The notes beneath the pieces were generated by a model. It was not told where the DNA came from and ran no database searches. It saw nothing but the letters and a program-made list of their open reading frames with translations. A stretch of 64,000 nucleotides of DNA from Spartobacteria bacterium UBA695 (lineage in GTDB: Bacteria > Verrucomicrobiota > Verrucomicrobiia > Chthoniobacterales > Chthoniobacteraceae). Below, piece after piece: positions 1 to 8,067 of the stretch. Location of the stretch: NCBI GenBank assembly GCA_002298145.1, contig DBMP01000025.1, forward strand, positions 62,001 through 126,000, read 5' to 3'. The position numbers and the translations under genes are program-made. Positions within the stretch are counted from its first letter, which is position 1; each line of letters begins with the position of its first letter.

Positions 1-1558
1 CGGCAGCACATCGCCCGCGGCCGAGGCGGCCTCCTCACAAACCAGCAAAGCTCCGGAAGGAGCCTCCTCGTCTTCCACCCAGAGCGAAGTAGAAGCCCTC
101 CGCAACGAACTGCGCGAACTCCGTAAGGAACTCCAGCAACTCAAAGAAACCACCTCCGCCAACGACACCCGCCTCAGATCTTTCTCGGAGAAATTCGAAA
201 ACATCGGCGTCAACAGCAATTCCGATACATCCTCGGAATATGCGACCAAAAGCGACCTCGAAGCCCTGAGAGACGTCCAGGACGAGAACACCATTAGAAG
301 CGTCGGATCAAGCTCCAGCATCTCGAGCTATCAGGTCAACGGAAACAAGCACCTGATCAGTCTTACCGGATATGCCTCGCTGGGCTATTCCGCAGGTTTT
401 GATGCGCTCGCCAAAAGCTCTCAAACCTTTAAGCTGTCCGGCATTGGTATCAACCTCACCGGAAGCCTCCGGTCTAACCCGGGATCTGACGGCGACGTTA
501 ACTATAAAGTGGGATTGATCGCTTCGCCGACCACGGTAGTCAATTCCGTAACCGTGGTCTCCACCGCGAAAACCAGTGGCACCAAGACCGTTGTCACGAA
601 TACCGTAAACACACCCAGCACCAAGGCAAGTTACGTGAACTTAGGTGATGTCTACGCAACGTATGACGTCAAAACAACGAAGCTGGAACTGGAACCGTCA
701 TGGACGCTGCAATTCCAGGTGGGTCAATACCTGACCCCTTACGGTATTGATCCAGTGGCGACGGAAGACCAAATCCCGACCATTAATAAGGCACAGTACG
801 TCTCGAAGCTTGGTTTTGGCCGTGACATTGGTGTGACTGCCAATGGCACCTTCTTCAATGTCAATGACCCGTCCGCGGTCACCACACCAGTAATCGCCTA
901 CAACCTCGGCGTCTACAATGGTTCCGGACCAAACGCAGTGGACACCAACAGGTCCATCGACTTGCTGGGCCGGGTGGTGCTCTCTCCGTTTCCGCAGTAT
1001 TTCTCCACTTTCCGCAACTTGAAGTTCGGAGGCAACTGGTATGAGGGAAATCTTGGGCAAGACCATGACGACCTTCCCACCCGGCGGCGCTACGGCGGCG
1101 ATGTCGCGTGGCTGCGCAAACCATTCCTGCTAAACTTCGAATACGTTCACAGCCAGGATGGTTACAGCGGTTACTCGACCAACATCAACGACACCACCGT
1201 AACCTGGCCCTCTCCAACCGCCGCCTACAAAGAGAGCGACAGCTACGTGGCAACGCTCTTCTGGACGCCCAGCACGCTGCCTGACTTCCAGCCGTGGATT
1301 CGGTATGACCGGTTCAAGCCCACCGCCTTTGACGGCCTGAACGCGGCCAGTACCCTCTTGGGGAACACCCAGACGGACATCTACTCCATCGGCTTCAACT
1401 GGTTCATCTGGTCCGTAGAGCCGGTCATCAGCCGGTCGTATTCCACGCAGCAAACAAACCGCGTTCTCAAGCTGCAGCTTGGCTACGACTACATTGATCA
1501 GCAAAACCTGACCAAGGCGCGTCACCAAGTCAACGGCGTCGTGACCTATAACTTCTAG
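1..1558 (+). CDS. Outer-membrane porin, 5'-truncated by window start
   Basis: The reading frame is open from base 2, so the start lies outside the window; the ATG at 509 is internal. The visible N-terminal part is Ser/Ala-rich and then forms a heptad-like segment (EVEALRNELRELRKEL), a coiled coil as found at the periplasmic end of trimeric porins. The rest is typical beta-barrel sequence, with alternating aromatic and polar residues, many Asn/Tyr/Gly, and the terminal phenylalanine (VVTYNF) expected of outer-membrane barrels. It resembles porins of the phosphate-selective/OprO-P or DcaP-like type, but I cannot name the substrate. It lies 56 bases before the radical SAM gene on the same strand, so it could be the outer-membrane entry for the substrate of the downstream ABC importer. 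Confidence 0.75.
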   Translation, partial: GSTSPAAEAASSQTSKAPEGASSSSTQSEVEALRNELRELRKELQQLKETTSANDTRLRSFSEKFENIGVNSNSDTSSEYATKSDLEALRDVQDENTIRSVGSSSSISSYQVNGNKHLISLTGYASLGYSAGFDALAKSSQTFKLSGIGINLTGSLRSNPGSDGDVNYKVGLIASPTTVVNSVTVVSTAKTSGTKTVVTNTVNTPSTKASYVNLGDVYATYDVKTTKLELEPSWTLQFQVGQYLTPYGIDPVATEDQIPTINKAQYVSKLGFGRDIGVTANGTFFNVNDPSAVTTPVIAYNLGVYNGSGPNAVDTNRSIDLLGRVVLSPFPQYFSTFRNLKFGGNWYEGNLGQDHDDLPTRRRYGGDVAWLRKPFLLNFEYVHSQDGYSGYSTNINDTTVTWPSPTAAYKESDSYVATLFWTPSTLPDFQPWIRYDRFKPTAFDGLNAASTLLGNTQTDIYSIGFNWFIWSVEPVISRSYSTQQTNRVLKLQLGYDYIDQQNLTKARHQVNGVVTYNF

Positions 1559-1614
1559 CCTTTAGGGAAACTTCACCCGCCCCATCGTTTCAACATACAT
1601 CAATATAAAATCAT

Positions 1615-2907
1615 ATGCCAGACACAGACATTGTTAGTAAAAAAATCGCGATCCAAGGTAATGGAATCAAGATTACGCCGGAACTTAAGGCGCAAATCGC
1701 CGCCGAAGGTTATTACCCAATCGCATTAACTTGGTTGCAGGACGACATCACCGGCCCCTTCTCCTTCACCGGCTACGGGGACGAATCGCCCTTCGAACTG
1801 CGCGATGTCGACGGCCACTACGCCGTTTACGAAAACGGCAAATATTTCACTGACGCGACCTTCTACAAGAAACCCGATTTCTTTGACAAACAGCACACGG
1901 CCAAGGGGTTGGAAGGACAGTCACAAGACACCATCTTCATCGACGAAGGCATGTCGGGCGTCATTACGCCTTGCGGAACCTCCAAGGACTACGATTCGGA
2001 AGGCGATCTTTTCAAAATCACGAAAGGCCGTTTCCCCTACGTCACGGTCGCCTGCTATAACGGCCTCGTCATCTGGCCCGCATGGGGCTGCTTGTACACC
2101 CGCGCCAAAAGCGAGTGCAAGTTCTGCTGCATTCCCGGCGATTACAACGAACACAAGCTCCTGCACAATGACGACGACTACTGGACCAACCTCGGCGAGA
2201 CCTTCGCGGCGGCTGTGGAGGAAATCGGGCCGGAAATCGGCCAGGTTTCTTTGACCGTCGATTCGGGAACGCTTCCCGGAGCCGACAAAGGCGCGCATGT
2301 CTACATCAAGGTGCTCGAAACGCTCCGCGCGCGCCTCGGCTACCTACCCGAACTGCTCTACCGGCGCGCAGTCATCGAGCCGCCGCTCGATTTCGAGTGG
2401 CTGCAACGCCTTGCCGACGCCGGGTTCACCGACATCCAAATGGACGTGGATGTATACGACCCGCAGGAGCGCCGTTACGTGATGCCCAACGCCAAGGGCA
2501 ACCGGCCACTTGCTGACTACATCAAAGCGTTCCGCAAGGCGAAGGAGATCTTCCCTGGCGAAGTCGCCACACAGCTCGTCGCGGGCATCCAGAGCGATGA
2601 AAACCTGCTCAAGGGCGTCGAGCATTTCGCCAGCGAGGGCATTCCGACCCTGGTGACGCCCTTCCTCCCCTTCGGCCATGGCCGCGACTGGCGCGCCACC
2701 GGCGAGGTGGACGTCCCGAGCGCCGACCGGATGCGGAGAATCTACGACAAAGCCGCCGCGATTTTGACCAAGTACAACGTGCCGCCGCCCAACTTCCGCG
2801 GCGGCGTCAGCTCCCTGGCCGAGACGATGGGACGCAGGCTCAAGCGCGTCAATGCGCTGACCCACCCCAAAGACCTCAATCCCCGGCCGGTTTCGGTGGC
2901 TGCCTAA
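1615..2907 (+). CDS. Radical SAM protein with atypical cysteine spacing
   Basis: This 430-residue protein has no signal peptide. Around residues 159-172 it carries a cysteine cluster, C159-x8-C168-x2-C171-C172, directly after an aromatic/Gly stretch (PAWGC) and followed by PGD. This fits a 4Fe-4S radical SAM site with an expanded first spacer instead of the usual Cx3Cx2C. Downstream it has barrel-like segments (QVSLTVDSGTLPG, FTDIQMDVDVYDPQ, TLVTPFLPFGHGRDW) expected of the partial TIM barrel. The ATG at 1615 has no Shine-Dalgarno sequence. It is followed after 38 bases by the binding-protein gene of an SsuA-like importer, so its substrate is probably linked to the imported compound. The exact reaction is unknown to me; the radical SAM assignment rests on the Cys motif and fold pattern. 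Confidence 0.75.
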   Translation: MPDTDIVSKKIAIQGNGIKITPELKAQIAAEGYYPIALTWLQDDITGPFSFTGYGDESPFELRDVDGHYAVYENGKYFTDATFYKKPDFFDKQHTAKGLEGQSQDTIFIDEGMSGVITPCGTSKDYDSEGDLFKITKGRFPYVTVACYNGLVIWPAWGCLYTRAKSECKFCCIPGDYNEHKLLHNDDDYWTNLGETFAAAVEEIGPEIGQVSLTVDSGTLPGADKGAHVYIKVLETLRARLGYLPELLYRRAVIEPPLDFEWLQRLADAGFTDIQMDVDVYDPQERRYVMPNAKGNRPLADYIKAFRKAKEIFPGEVATQLVAGIQSDENLLKGVEHFASEGIPTLVTPFLPFGHGRDWRATGEVDVPSADRMRRIYDKAAAILTKYNVPPPNFRGGVSSLAETMGRRLKRVNALTHPKDLNPRPVSVAA

Positions 2908-2945
2908 TTTGCACCCTAATCAAAAAAAAATGAGAGAAACACCGT

Positions 2946-4166
2946 ATGAAAATCAACCCATTACTCAAAAATATCACACACCGTCTGGTGTGGGTGGGGC
3001 TTCTCGCTAGCGCCGGCGTCTCGTTTGCCGCCGACGCGGACCAAGCCGTCACCAAATCCACCGCCCTGCCCCCGAAAGTTCCGGGAAAAGAGCGAACCGC
3101 CAAAATCCAACTGACGGAAGTCACCGCCATCGCCGCGAAAAAGGGATGGCTTCAGGAAGAATACGCCAAGGTTAACGCCAAGGTGGAAATGGTCAACAGC
3201 AGCGTGCTCGGAGTCCCGGGCGCCGAGGCTTCCCTTCTTGACCGCGGCGACCTGCACATTACCAGCCGCATGGCGTACCCCGCCCTGCAACACCGCGCCA
3301 ACGGACTGGACGCGGTGGTCATCTGGCAGAGCGTCAACGCCCATCCCCGGCGCGTGGCCATCCAGGTGCTCGCCGATTCAAACATCCAAACCGTGGCGGA
3401 TCTGAAAGACAAGAAACTCGGTTCGTCCCTGGTAGGATGCCCCTACTATGGGTCCCGCGAAGCGATCATCAAGGCCGGACATGACCTCGACACCGACCTT
3501 GCCAAAGGCGACATCCGCTTCGTGAACATCTCCGGAGCGGCGTCGATCTCAGCGTTCCTCGCGGGGAAAATCGATTCCACGGGAAGCCACCCTGGAACCT
3601 CGTCGACCGCACCGCTCTACGTTCAGAAACAAGTGCGTGAGATTGCTACAGCAGTTCCCGGCGGAGCCTATACAAACGCAGGCGGGCGCACCATGTTCTT
3701 CGCGATGCGGAAATGGTCGATTGAGAATCCCGACCTCGTAAAGGCATTTCTGCTGGCATGGGACCGCACTGTTCGTTGGATCAATTCCGACAACGGCGCT
3801 CACTGGGACGAAGCGGCACAGATTGCCTCGCGTGAGCTTCGCGAGCCCAAAGCCGTCGCCTTGTATGACCTGAAGGACGTTTCGCGAATCTCGTGGAGCT
3901 GGGGCCAGGTCGACTACGCCGACGCGGTTGACTCGGTGAAGAAATTCCAGGAATGGGCCATCTCCGTACGGGATCCCTTCTTCACCAAGAAACACCTCAC
4001 CGACAAGCAAATCGAAGCATTCATCGACAAACGCTTCTTCGCTGGCGGCGATTACTTCGTGGACACGAGCGAACGCGCGAAGACTGCCGCAAACCAAGGA
4101 GCGGCGACTCCCGCGATCGACACCCGCGCAGGAGCGCAACTAGCCCAGGCAACCAGCGGCCAATAG
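2946..4166 (+). CDS. SsuA/TauA-like ABC substrate-binding protein
   Basis: A 406-residue periplasmic binding protein of the NMT1/SsuA family (aliphatic sulfonate, nitrate or taurine type). The N-terminus is a clear Sec signal peptide: basic start, hydrophobic core LVWVGLLASAGVSFA, cleavage after AxA near residue 29. Family features include the segment TVADLKDKKLGSSLVG, where the family conserves DLKGKKVG, and the ASISAFLAGKID segment, where the family has a xALxxGxID pattern. It is about 80 residues longer than common SsuA proteins, with an extended N-terminal linker and an Ala/Gln-rich C-terminal tail. The permease and ATPase genes that should partner it are at 4309 and 8068. The ligand cannot be read from sequence; a small sulfonate-like anion is the family-based guess. 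Confidence 0.85.
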   Translation: MKINPLLKNITHRLVWVGLLASAGVSFAADADQAVTKSTALPPKVPGKERTAKIQLTEVTAIAAKKGWLQEEYAKVNAKVEMVNSSVLGVPGAEASLLDRGDLHITSRMAYPALQHRANGLDAVVIWQSVNAHPRRVAIQVLADSNIQTVADLKDKKLGSSLVGCPYYGSREAIIKAGHDLDTDLAKGDIRFVNISGAASISAFLAGKIDSTGSHPGTSSTAPLYVQKQVREIATAVPGGAYTNAGGRTMFFAMRKWSIENPDLVKAFLLAWDRTVRWINSDNGAHWDEAAQIASRELREPKAVALYDLKDVSRISWSWGQVDYADAVDSVKKFQEWAISVRDPFFTKKHLTDKQIEAFIDKRFFAGGDYFVDTSERAKTAANQGAATPAIDTRAGAQLAQATSGQ

Positions 4167-4230
4167 CAGCAAGCCGTAGCCGTGAATCGTCAGACTTACG
4201 GCTACAGACCTAAGAACATCGCATGATGAA

Positions 4231-4282
4231 GGAGGGGCTTCGCTCCATTCCCAAAAAAGAATGGGGCGAAGCGCCTGCCTCC
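4231..4282. repeat. Strong imperfect hairpin between binding-protein and permease genes
   Basis: The left arm at 4237-4250 (GCTTCGCTCCATTC) and the right arm at 4259-4272 (GAATGGGGCGAAGC) pair with one mismatch across an A-rich loop. GGAGG at 4231 and CCTCC at 4278 can extend the stem. A second smaller inverted repeat, GTAGCCGT at 4176 with ACGGCTAC at 4198, lies just before it. The element sits 27 bases before the permease start. It may stabilise or attenuate the transcript so that the binding protein is made in excess; it may also be a REP-like repeat. Confidence 0.6.
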
Positions 4283-4308
4283 GGTTCGACAACTGCAACG
4301 AGATACTT

Positions 4309-5211
4309 ATGAGTGCTGAAAATATACAATTGCTGGCCCGCAACGTCAGCGCGGTCCCGGCTAAACCCAAGGAGTATGTGGGACACCCCAATACCGCCGG
4401 TTACTATTGGCGCATTCGCCGCGCGCTGGCGAAGATCAAGCCGGTACTGGCGTTATTGAAAGATAAGTCCCTGGACTGGGCCCTTCCCGTGGGGATCCTG
4501 TTGCTTTGGGAAATCTCCACCCAGCTCCACTGGGTCAAGCCCGTATTTCTTCCCGGGCCAAGAGAAGTTGCCGAATCATTTTACGATCTGCTGGTCAATC
4601 AAGACTTGCTGCTCGATTTCCGCGCAAGCGCGATTGAGGTGGTCCTGGGGTTCTCGCTCGGAGCCGTGCTCGGTCTTTTAACTGGCATCGGCGCGGGGCT
4701 CTCGCATTCAGTAGAGCGATTTTTAGGCACCACACTCAACGCCTTTCGCCAGGTTCCGCCGCTGGCCTGGCTTCCGCTCCTGGTACTGTGGATCGGCATC
4801 AGCCTGTTTGCGAAAAGCGTGATGATCGGCAAAGCCGTGTTTTTTCCGGTATTCTTAAATACGCTCCAGGGAATTCGCGGCGTATCGAAAAAGTATATCG
4901 AGGTCGCCAGTATCTTTGAGTACAACCAAGCGCTGCTTCTACGCAGAGTCATTCTCCCGGCGGCGCTGCCTTCCATCTTTGTCGGCTTGCGCTACGGAGC
5001 CGGGCTGGCCTGGGCGACCGTCATCGTGGCCGAAATGCTCGGCTCGCGCGTCGGCCTCGGCTTTCTACTAACGCGCGCCCAGGAGATGCTGCTCACCGCA
5101 CAGCTCTTTGTCGTGATCGTCATCATTGGCGCAGTCGGCTACCTCGTCGACGTCGCCCTGCGCAAAATCGAAAACAACCTACTTCGTTGGAAGAAAGGCT
5201 TCGCAGGCTAA
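4309..5211 (+). CDS. SsuC/TauC-like ABC transporter permease
   Basis: An inner-membrane permease of the binding-protein-dependent family. I start it at the ATG at 4309 (300 residues), because the upstream in-frame ATG at 4261 lies inside a strong hairpin and adds residues unlike the family. About six membrane segments are visible, starting with WALPVGILLLWEISTQL. The cytoplasmic EAA loop that docks with the ATPase is at residues 203-235 (EVASIFEYNQALLLRRVILP followed by AALPSI). FLPGPREV after the first helix is typical of SsuC/TauC/NrtB permeases. Together with the binding protein at 2946 and ATPase at 8068 it forms a complete importer. The ATPase gene is separated from it by three enzyme-like genes, which suggests they all serve one pathway. 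Confidence 0.88.
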   Translation: MSAENIQLLARNVSAVPAKPKEYVGHPNTAGYYWRIRRALAKIKPVLALLKDKSLDWALPVGILLLWEISTQLHWVKPVFLPGPREVAESFYDLLVNQDLLLDFRASAIEVVLGFSLGAVLGLLTGIGAGLSHSVERFLGTTLNAFRQVPPLAWLPLLVLWIGISLFAKSVMIGKAVFFPVFLNTLQGIRGVSKKYIEVASIFEYNQALLLRRVILPAALPSIFVGLRYGAGLAWATVIVAEMLGSRVGLGFLLTRAQEMLLTAQLFVVIVIIGAVGYLVDVALRKIENNLLRWKKGFAG

Positions 5212-5241
5212 ACCCACCCATTTTTACAAATAATATTTTAT

Positions 5242-5745
5242 ATGAGCACATCTACAAATCAACCCACCACGGCGGATTCCCTTACCGAAACCGCCCTATT
5301 ATCACAAGTCGTACCCGACTATATCAACCAAACCCAATGGGCCACGCTGGCAACCGTGCGTGAGGACGGCGCGCCCGTTCTGCGCGTAATGGGCAGCTTC
5401 GCCCCGGACGGAATCAACGTCATTTTCTCCACCCGCAAGGCGGCCGCCAAATCCCGCCATATCGCGAGCAACAATCTCGTCAACTTCTTCTTTCAGCACG
5501 AAAACCAGAAGCTCGAAGCGTTCAAAAACGTCGCAATCATCGGCCGGGCAGAGGAATTAACAGACGGCCCTGAATATCAGAAGGCCGTCGAACTCCTGAG
5601 TGCCCGCAATCCCCGCTTCAAGACCCGCGTCGAACGCGGTGAACTGACCGATACCGGGATCTACATTATTCGCACTACCGAGGTCAAATACCTCGACTAC
5701 AGCTTCGGCGCCGGGCCAACCGCCGTCCGGGAAATCATTCTTTAG
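5242..5745 (+). CDS. Pyridoxamine-5'-phosphate-oxidase-like FMN-binding split-barrel protein
   Basis: A 167-residue cytoplasmic protein of the PNPOx-like split-barrel fold. Typical features are the first strand QWATLATVREDGAPVLRVMG, where the family has ATLxTxxxDGxPxxRxV, then INVIFSTRKAAAKSRHIASN, the FMN phosphate region, and a late strand ending VKYLDYS. Members bind FMN, F420 or haem; which cofactor is used here cannot be read. Its start is 30 bases after the permease stop and its end is 26 bases before the first DszB-like gene, so it belongs to the same operon. A flavin reductase or oxidoreductase acting on the imported compound is plausible, because sulfonate operons commonly include a flavin partner. 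That role is inference. Confidence 0.75.
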   Translation: MSTSTNQPTTADSLTETALLSQVVPDYINQTQWATLATVREDGAPVLRVMGSFAPDGINVIFSTRKAAAKSRHIASNNLVNFFFQHENQKLEAFKNVAIIGRAEELTDGPEYQKAVELLSARNPRFKTRVERGELTDTGIYIIRTTEVKYLDYSFGAGPTAVREIIL

Positions 5746-5771
5746 TTTTTACCTTAAACTAGCAAACCATC

Positions 5772-6857
5772 ATGAGCACATCTACGTTGGAACTTGATCC
5801 CCAAATACAAACCGCCTCCGTGCAGGTTACGGAAGCGATCTACACCATCTGCCCGGTCCTCGTGGCCTCGCACATCGCCGTCCACCAGGGCTTATTGGAT
5901 ACTGAACTGGAAAAAGTCGGTGCATCCTCGAAGTACCTTTGGTCTCTACCGAGCGCCGAATGGCTTTCGCACTTCAACCACACGCTGCCCAATCAATTCC
6001 GCGACGGCGGTAACATTCCTGCCATTCACGCCCGCTCCGAGGGCCAGCGCACAAAATTGATCGGCCTGACCTTCTCCAACGACGGCGGGCAAATTCTTGT
6101 CCGCGTCGATTCAGGCATCAACAAAGTCGCGGACCTCAAAGGCCGCAAAATCGGGCTCTACAAGCGCGTCAAGACAGACCGCGTCGACTTCTGGCGCGCC
6201 ACGGCCGAGCGCGGCATTGTGCTCGCCTTGGATCTCGCCGGTTTGAAGACCTCGGATGTCGAGATCGTCAATCTGGAGGTGAGCGGGCCGGATTACCCCT
6301 CGGACGCTCCCACAAAAAACCCGGGCGAACGTTTCCGGGGCACGTGGAGTGGGCCTGGCCCGCACTTTGGCGCGGAGATTGACGCGCTGCTGGCAGGCGA
6401 CGTCGACGCGATTTACGCGAACCGCGGCCGAGCCCATGTGTTCGAGCGCGACGGCCAGGTCAAGGTCATTGAAGACCTCGGGCTGCGCCCGGACTGGACG
6501 CTGCAAGTGGCTAATTCACCCTTCACGATCACCGTCAGCGAAGAACTCGCCGAAGAGCATCCCGAAGTCGTCGTCGCCTACCTGCGCGCCGCGATCAAGG
6601 CGGGCCGCTGGGTGGACGTGCACCGCGATGAAGCGGCCGACATTTTCGGCGACATCATTTCGCACTGGGCTGGCAAGTGCATCCTGAAGCAGGAGCTCCA
6701 GCGCTACCGCTTTGTACCGAACCTCTCGGCGAAAAACCTCGCAGGCATCGAGATCGAGAAACAATTCCTCCTAAAGCATGGCTATATTCGCAATGACTTC
6801 AACGTCAAGGAATGGGCTGACAACAGTTTCCTCGAGGAAGCGCTGCGGTCGCTCTAG
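5772..6857 (+). CDS. DszB-like sulfinate desulfinase homologue (first of two)
   Basis: A 361-residue protein of the NMT1/SsuA binding-protein fold with no signal peptide. It aligns over its length with DszB, the 365-residue 2'-hydroxybiphenyl-2-sulfinate desulfinase, as I recall that sequence. The DszB catalytic residues are conserved: Cys27 in YTICPV (DszB Cys27 in YSNCPV), His67, and Arg77 in RDGGNIP (DszB His60 and Arg70 in RFGGEIP). The His-Arg spacing of ten residues is identical. Further agreement is seen at AGDVDAIY and at the C-terminal WADNSFLEEAL (DszB WAAPEFLNNSL). Automated pipelines would probably call it an ABC binding protein; the missing signal peptide and the intact catalytic triad argue for a cytoplasmic enzyme releasing sulfite from a sulfinate. 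The true substrate is unknown. Confidence 0.72.
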   Translation: MSTSTLELDPQIQTASVQVTEAIYTICPVLVASHIAVHQGLLDTELEKVGASSKYLWSLPSAEWLSHFNHTLPNQFRDGGNIPAIHARSEGQRTKLIGLTFSNDGGQILVRVDSGINKVADLKGRKIGLYKRVKTDRVDFWRATAERGIVLALDLAGLKTSDVEIVNLEVSGPDYPSDAPTKNPGERFRGTWSGPGPHFGAEIDALLAGDVDAIYANRGRAHVFERDGQVKVIEDLGLRPDWTLQVANSPFTITVSEELAEEHPEVVVAYLRAAIKAGRWVDVHRDEAADIFGDIISHWAGKCILKQELQRYRFVPNLSAKNLAGIEIEKQFLLKHGYIRNDFNVKEWADNSFLEEALRSL

Positions 6858-6890
6858 CCGCACGAAAAATCGCATACCCAATCCGATCCT

Positions 6891-7973
6891 ATGAGTTTCA
6901 CATCATTGGAAGCCGCACCCAAGCCCGCGGCGATTCACGGCCTCACCGAGGTCTTATATACAATCTGCCCCGTCTTCAACGCCGCCAATGTCGCCGTTGA
7001 ACTCGGCTGGCTCGACGACGAGTTCAAGAAAGTCGGCGCAAAGGCCGTTTACCTGCGCTCGCTTCCCGACAACAAGGGCTGGATCCCGCACTACACCCAT
7101 TCGCTGCCGAACTTGATCCGCGACGGCGGGGCGATCCCGACCATCCAGGCCCGGGCCGACCTGACCAGCACCCGGCTCATCGCCCTGACCGGCACGCATA
7201 CCGGCGGGCAAATCCTCGTCCGGGCGCTTTCAGACATCTGGCGCGTGGCCGATTTGAAAGGCCGCAAGATCGGTCTCTTCCAAAGCCTGAACACCGCCAA
7301 AATCGACTTCGTTCGCGGCACCGCCGAGAAGGGAATCCTTAACGCCCTGGCCCTCTCCGGGCTCAAGCGCGAGGAGGTCGAGATTGTCGACATCAAGGAT
7401 GCCGATGATCATCGGTTCGAACCGGCATCGAAGCCGTCCGAGCTTTGGGCTCAGAGCTCGGGCCGAAGGCTCGCGGACGGCGGCGCGGAAGTGCAGGCGC
7501 TGCGGGAGGGGGTCGTCGATGCCATCTACAGCCATAGCGGACGCACGCAGGCGCTGGTGGAGAGCGGCGAATTTAAAGTCATCGAAGACCTGAGTCGCCG
7601 GGATGACTGGACGCTTCAGGTGGCCAATGGTCCTATCACAGCCGCGATCAACACGGAATTTTCCGAACAGCATCCGGAAGTCGTGGTGGCCTATCTGCGG
7701 GCCGCCATACGGGCGGGGCGGTGGATCAACGCCAACCGGGAGGCGGCGGCGGCGATCCTGCATCGCGTGACCTTCCACCCGACGGTCGCGGCCACGGCCC
7801 GCGCCATAGCGGGGCTCGACTTCGTTCCCAATCTCTCGCCAAAAAACCTAGCGGGCATCGAGATCGAAAAGAATTTCCTCCGCGACCACGGATACCTCAC
7901 CCATGACTTCGACGTAAGGGACTGGGCAGCCCCTCACTTCCTCGAAGAGGCGCTTGGCAGTTTGGACAACTAG
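6891..7973 (+). CDS. DszB-like sulfinate desulfinase homologue (second of two)
   Basis: A 360-residue paralogue of the preceding gene, 33 bases downstream, also without a signal peptide. It keeps the same putative catalytic set: Cys26 in YTICPVFNAAN, His67 and Arg77 in RDGGAIPTI. It also keeps DLKGRKIGLFQ, GVVDAIYSH, IEDLSRRDDWTLQVANGPI and the C-terminal FDVRDWAAPHFLEEALGSL. The two copies are clearly diverged, mostly around residues 160-200 and 280-310, which suggests different substrates or a heteromeric enzyme. As with its neighbour, the alternative is that it is an unusual cytoplasmic ligand-binding protein. The stop is followed by a 94-base gap containing a hairpin before the ATPase gene. 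Confidence 0.72.
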   Translation: MSFTSLEAAPKPAAIHGLTEVLYTICPVFNAANVAVELGWLDDEFKKVGAKAVYLRSLPDNKGWIPHYTHSLPNLIRDGGAIPTIQARADLTSTRLIALTGTHTGGQILVRALSDIWRVADLKGRKIGLFQSLNTAKIDFVRGTAEKGILNALALSGLKREEVEIVDIKDADDHRFEPASKPSELWAQSSGRRLADGGAEVQALREGVVDAIYSHSGRTQALVESGEFKVIEDLSRRDDWTLQVANGPITAAINTEFSEQHPEVVVAYLRAAIRAGRWINANREAAAAILHRVTFHPTVAATARAIAGLDFVPNLSPKNLAGIEIEKNFLRDHGYLTHDFDVRDWAAPHFLEEALGSLDN

Positions 7974-7999
7974 CAGTTAATGCCGGGCGAAGCGTGGCT

Positions 8000-8031
8000 G
8001 GCGGGAGAACCCTGAAAAAGCTCTTCCCGCC
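8000..8031. repeat. Intergenic hairpin before the importer ATPase gene
   Basis: GGCGGGA at 8000-8006 pairs with TCCCGCC at 8025-8031 around an A-rich loop. No T-run follows on the plus strand, so this is probably an mRNA-stabilising or partial attenuator hairpin, not a full terminator. It lies in the largest gap (94 bases) of the importer-enzyme block. Confidence 0.45.
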
Positions 8032-8067
8032 GGTCACGGCCTTGGCCCTAGCAACCCATCGTATCGC

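Noticed and set aside
5772..7973. Calling both proteins ABC transporter substrate-binding proteins
   Set aside because: The fold is shared, but no signal peptide is present, a separate secreted binding protein exists at 2946, and the DszB Cys/His/Arg residues are intact. I kept the binding-protein reading as an alternative only.
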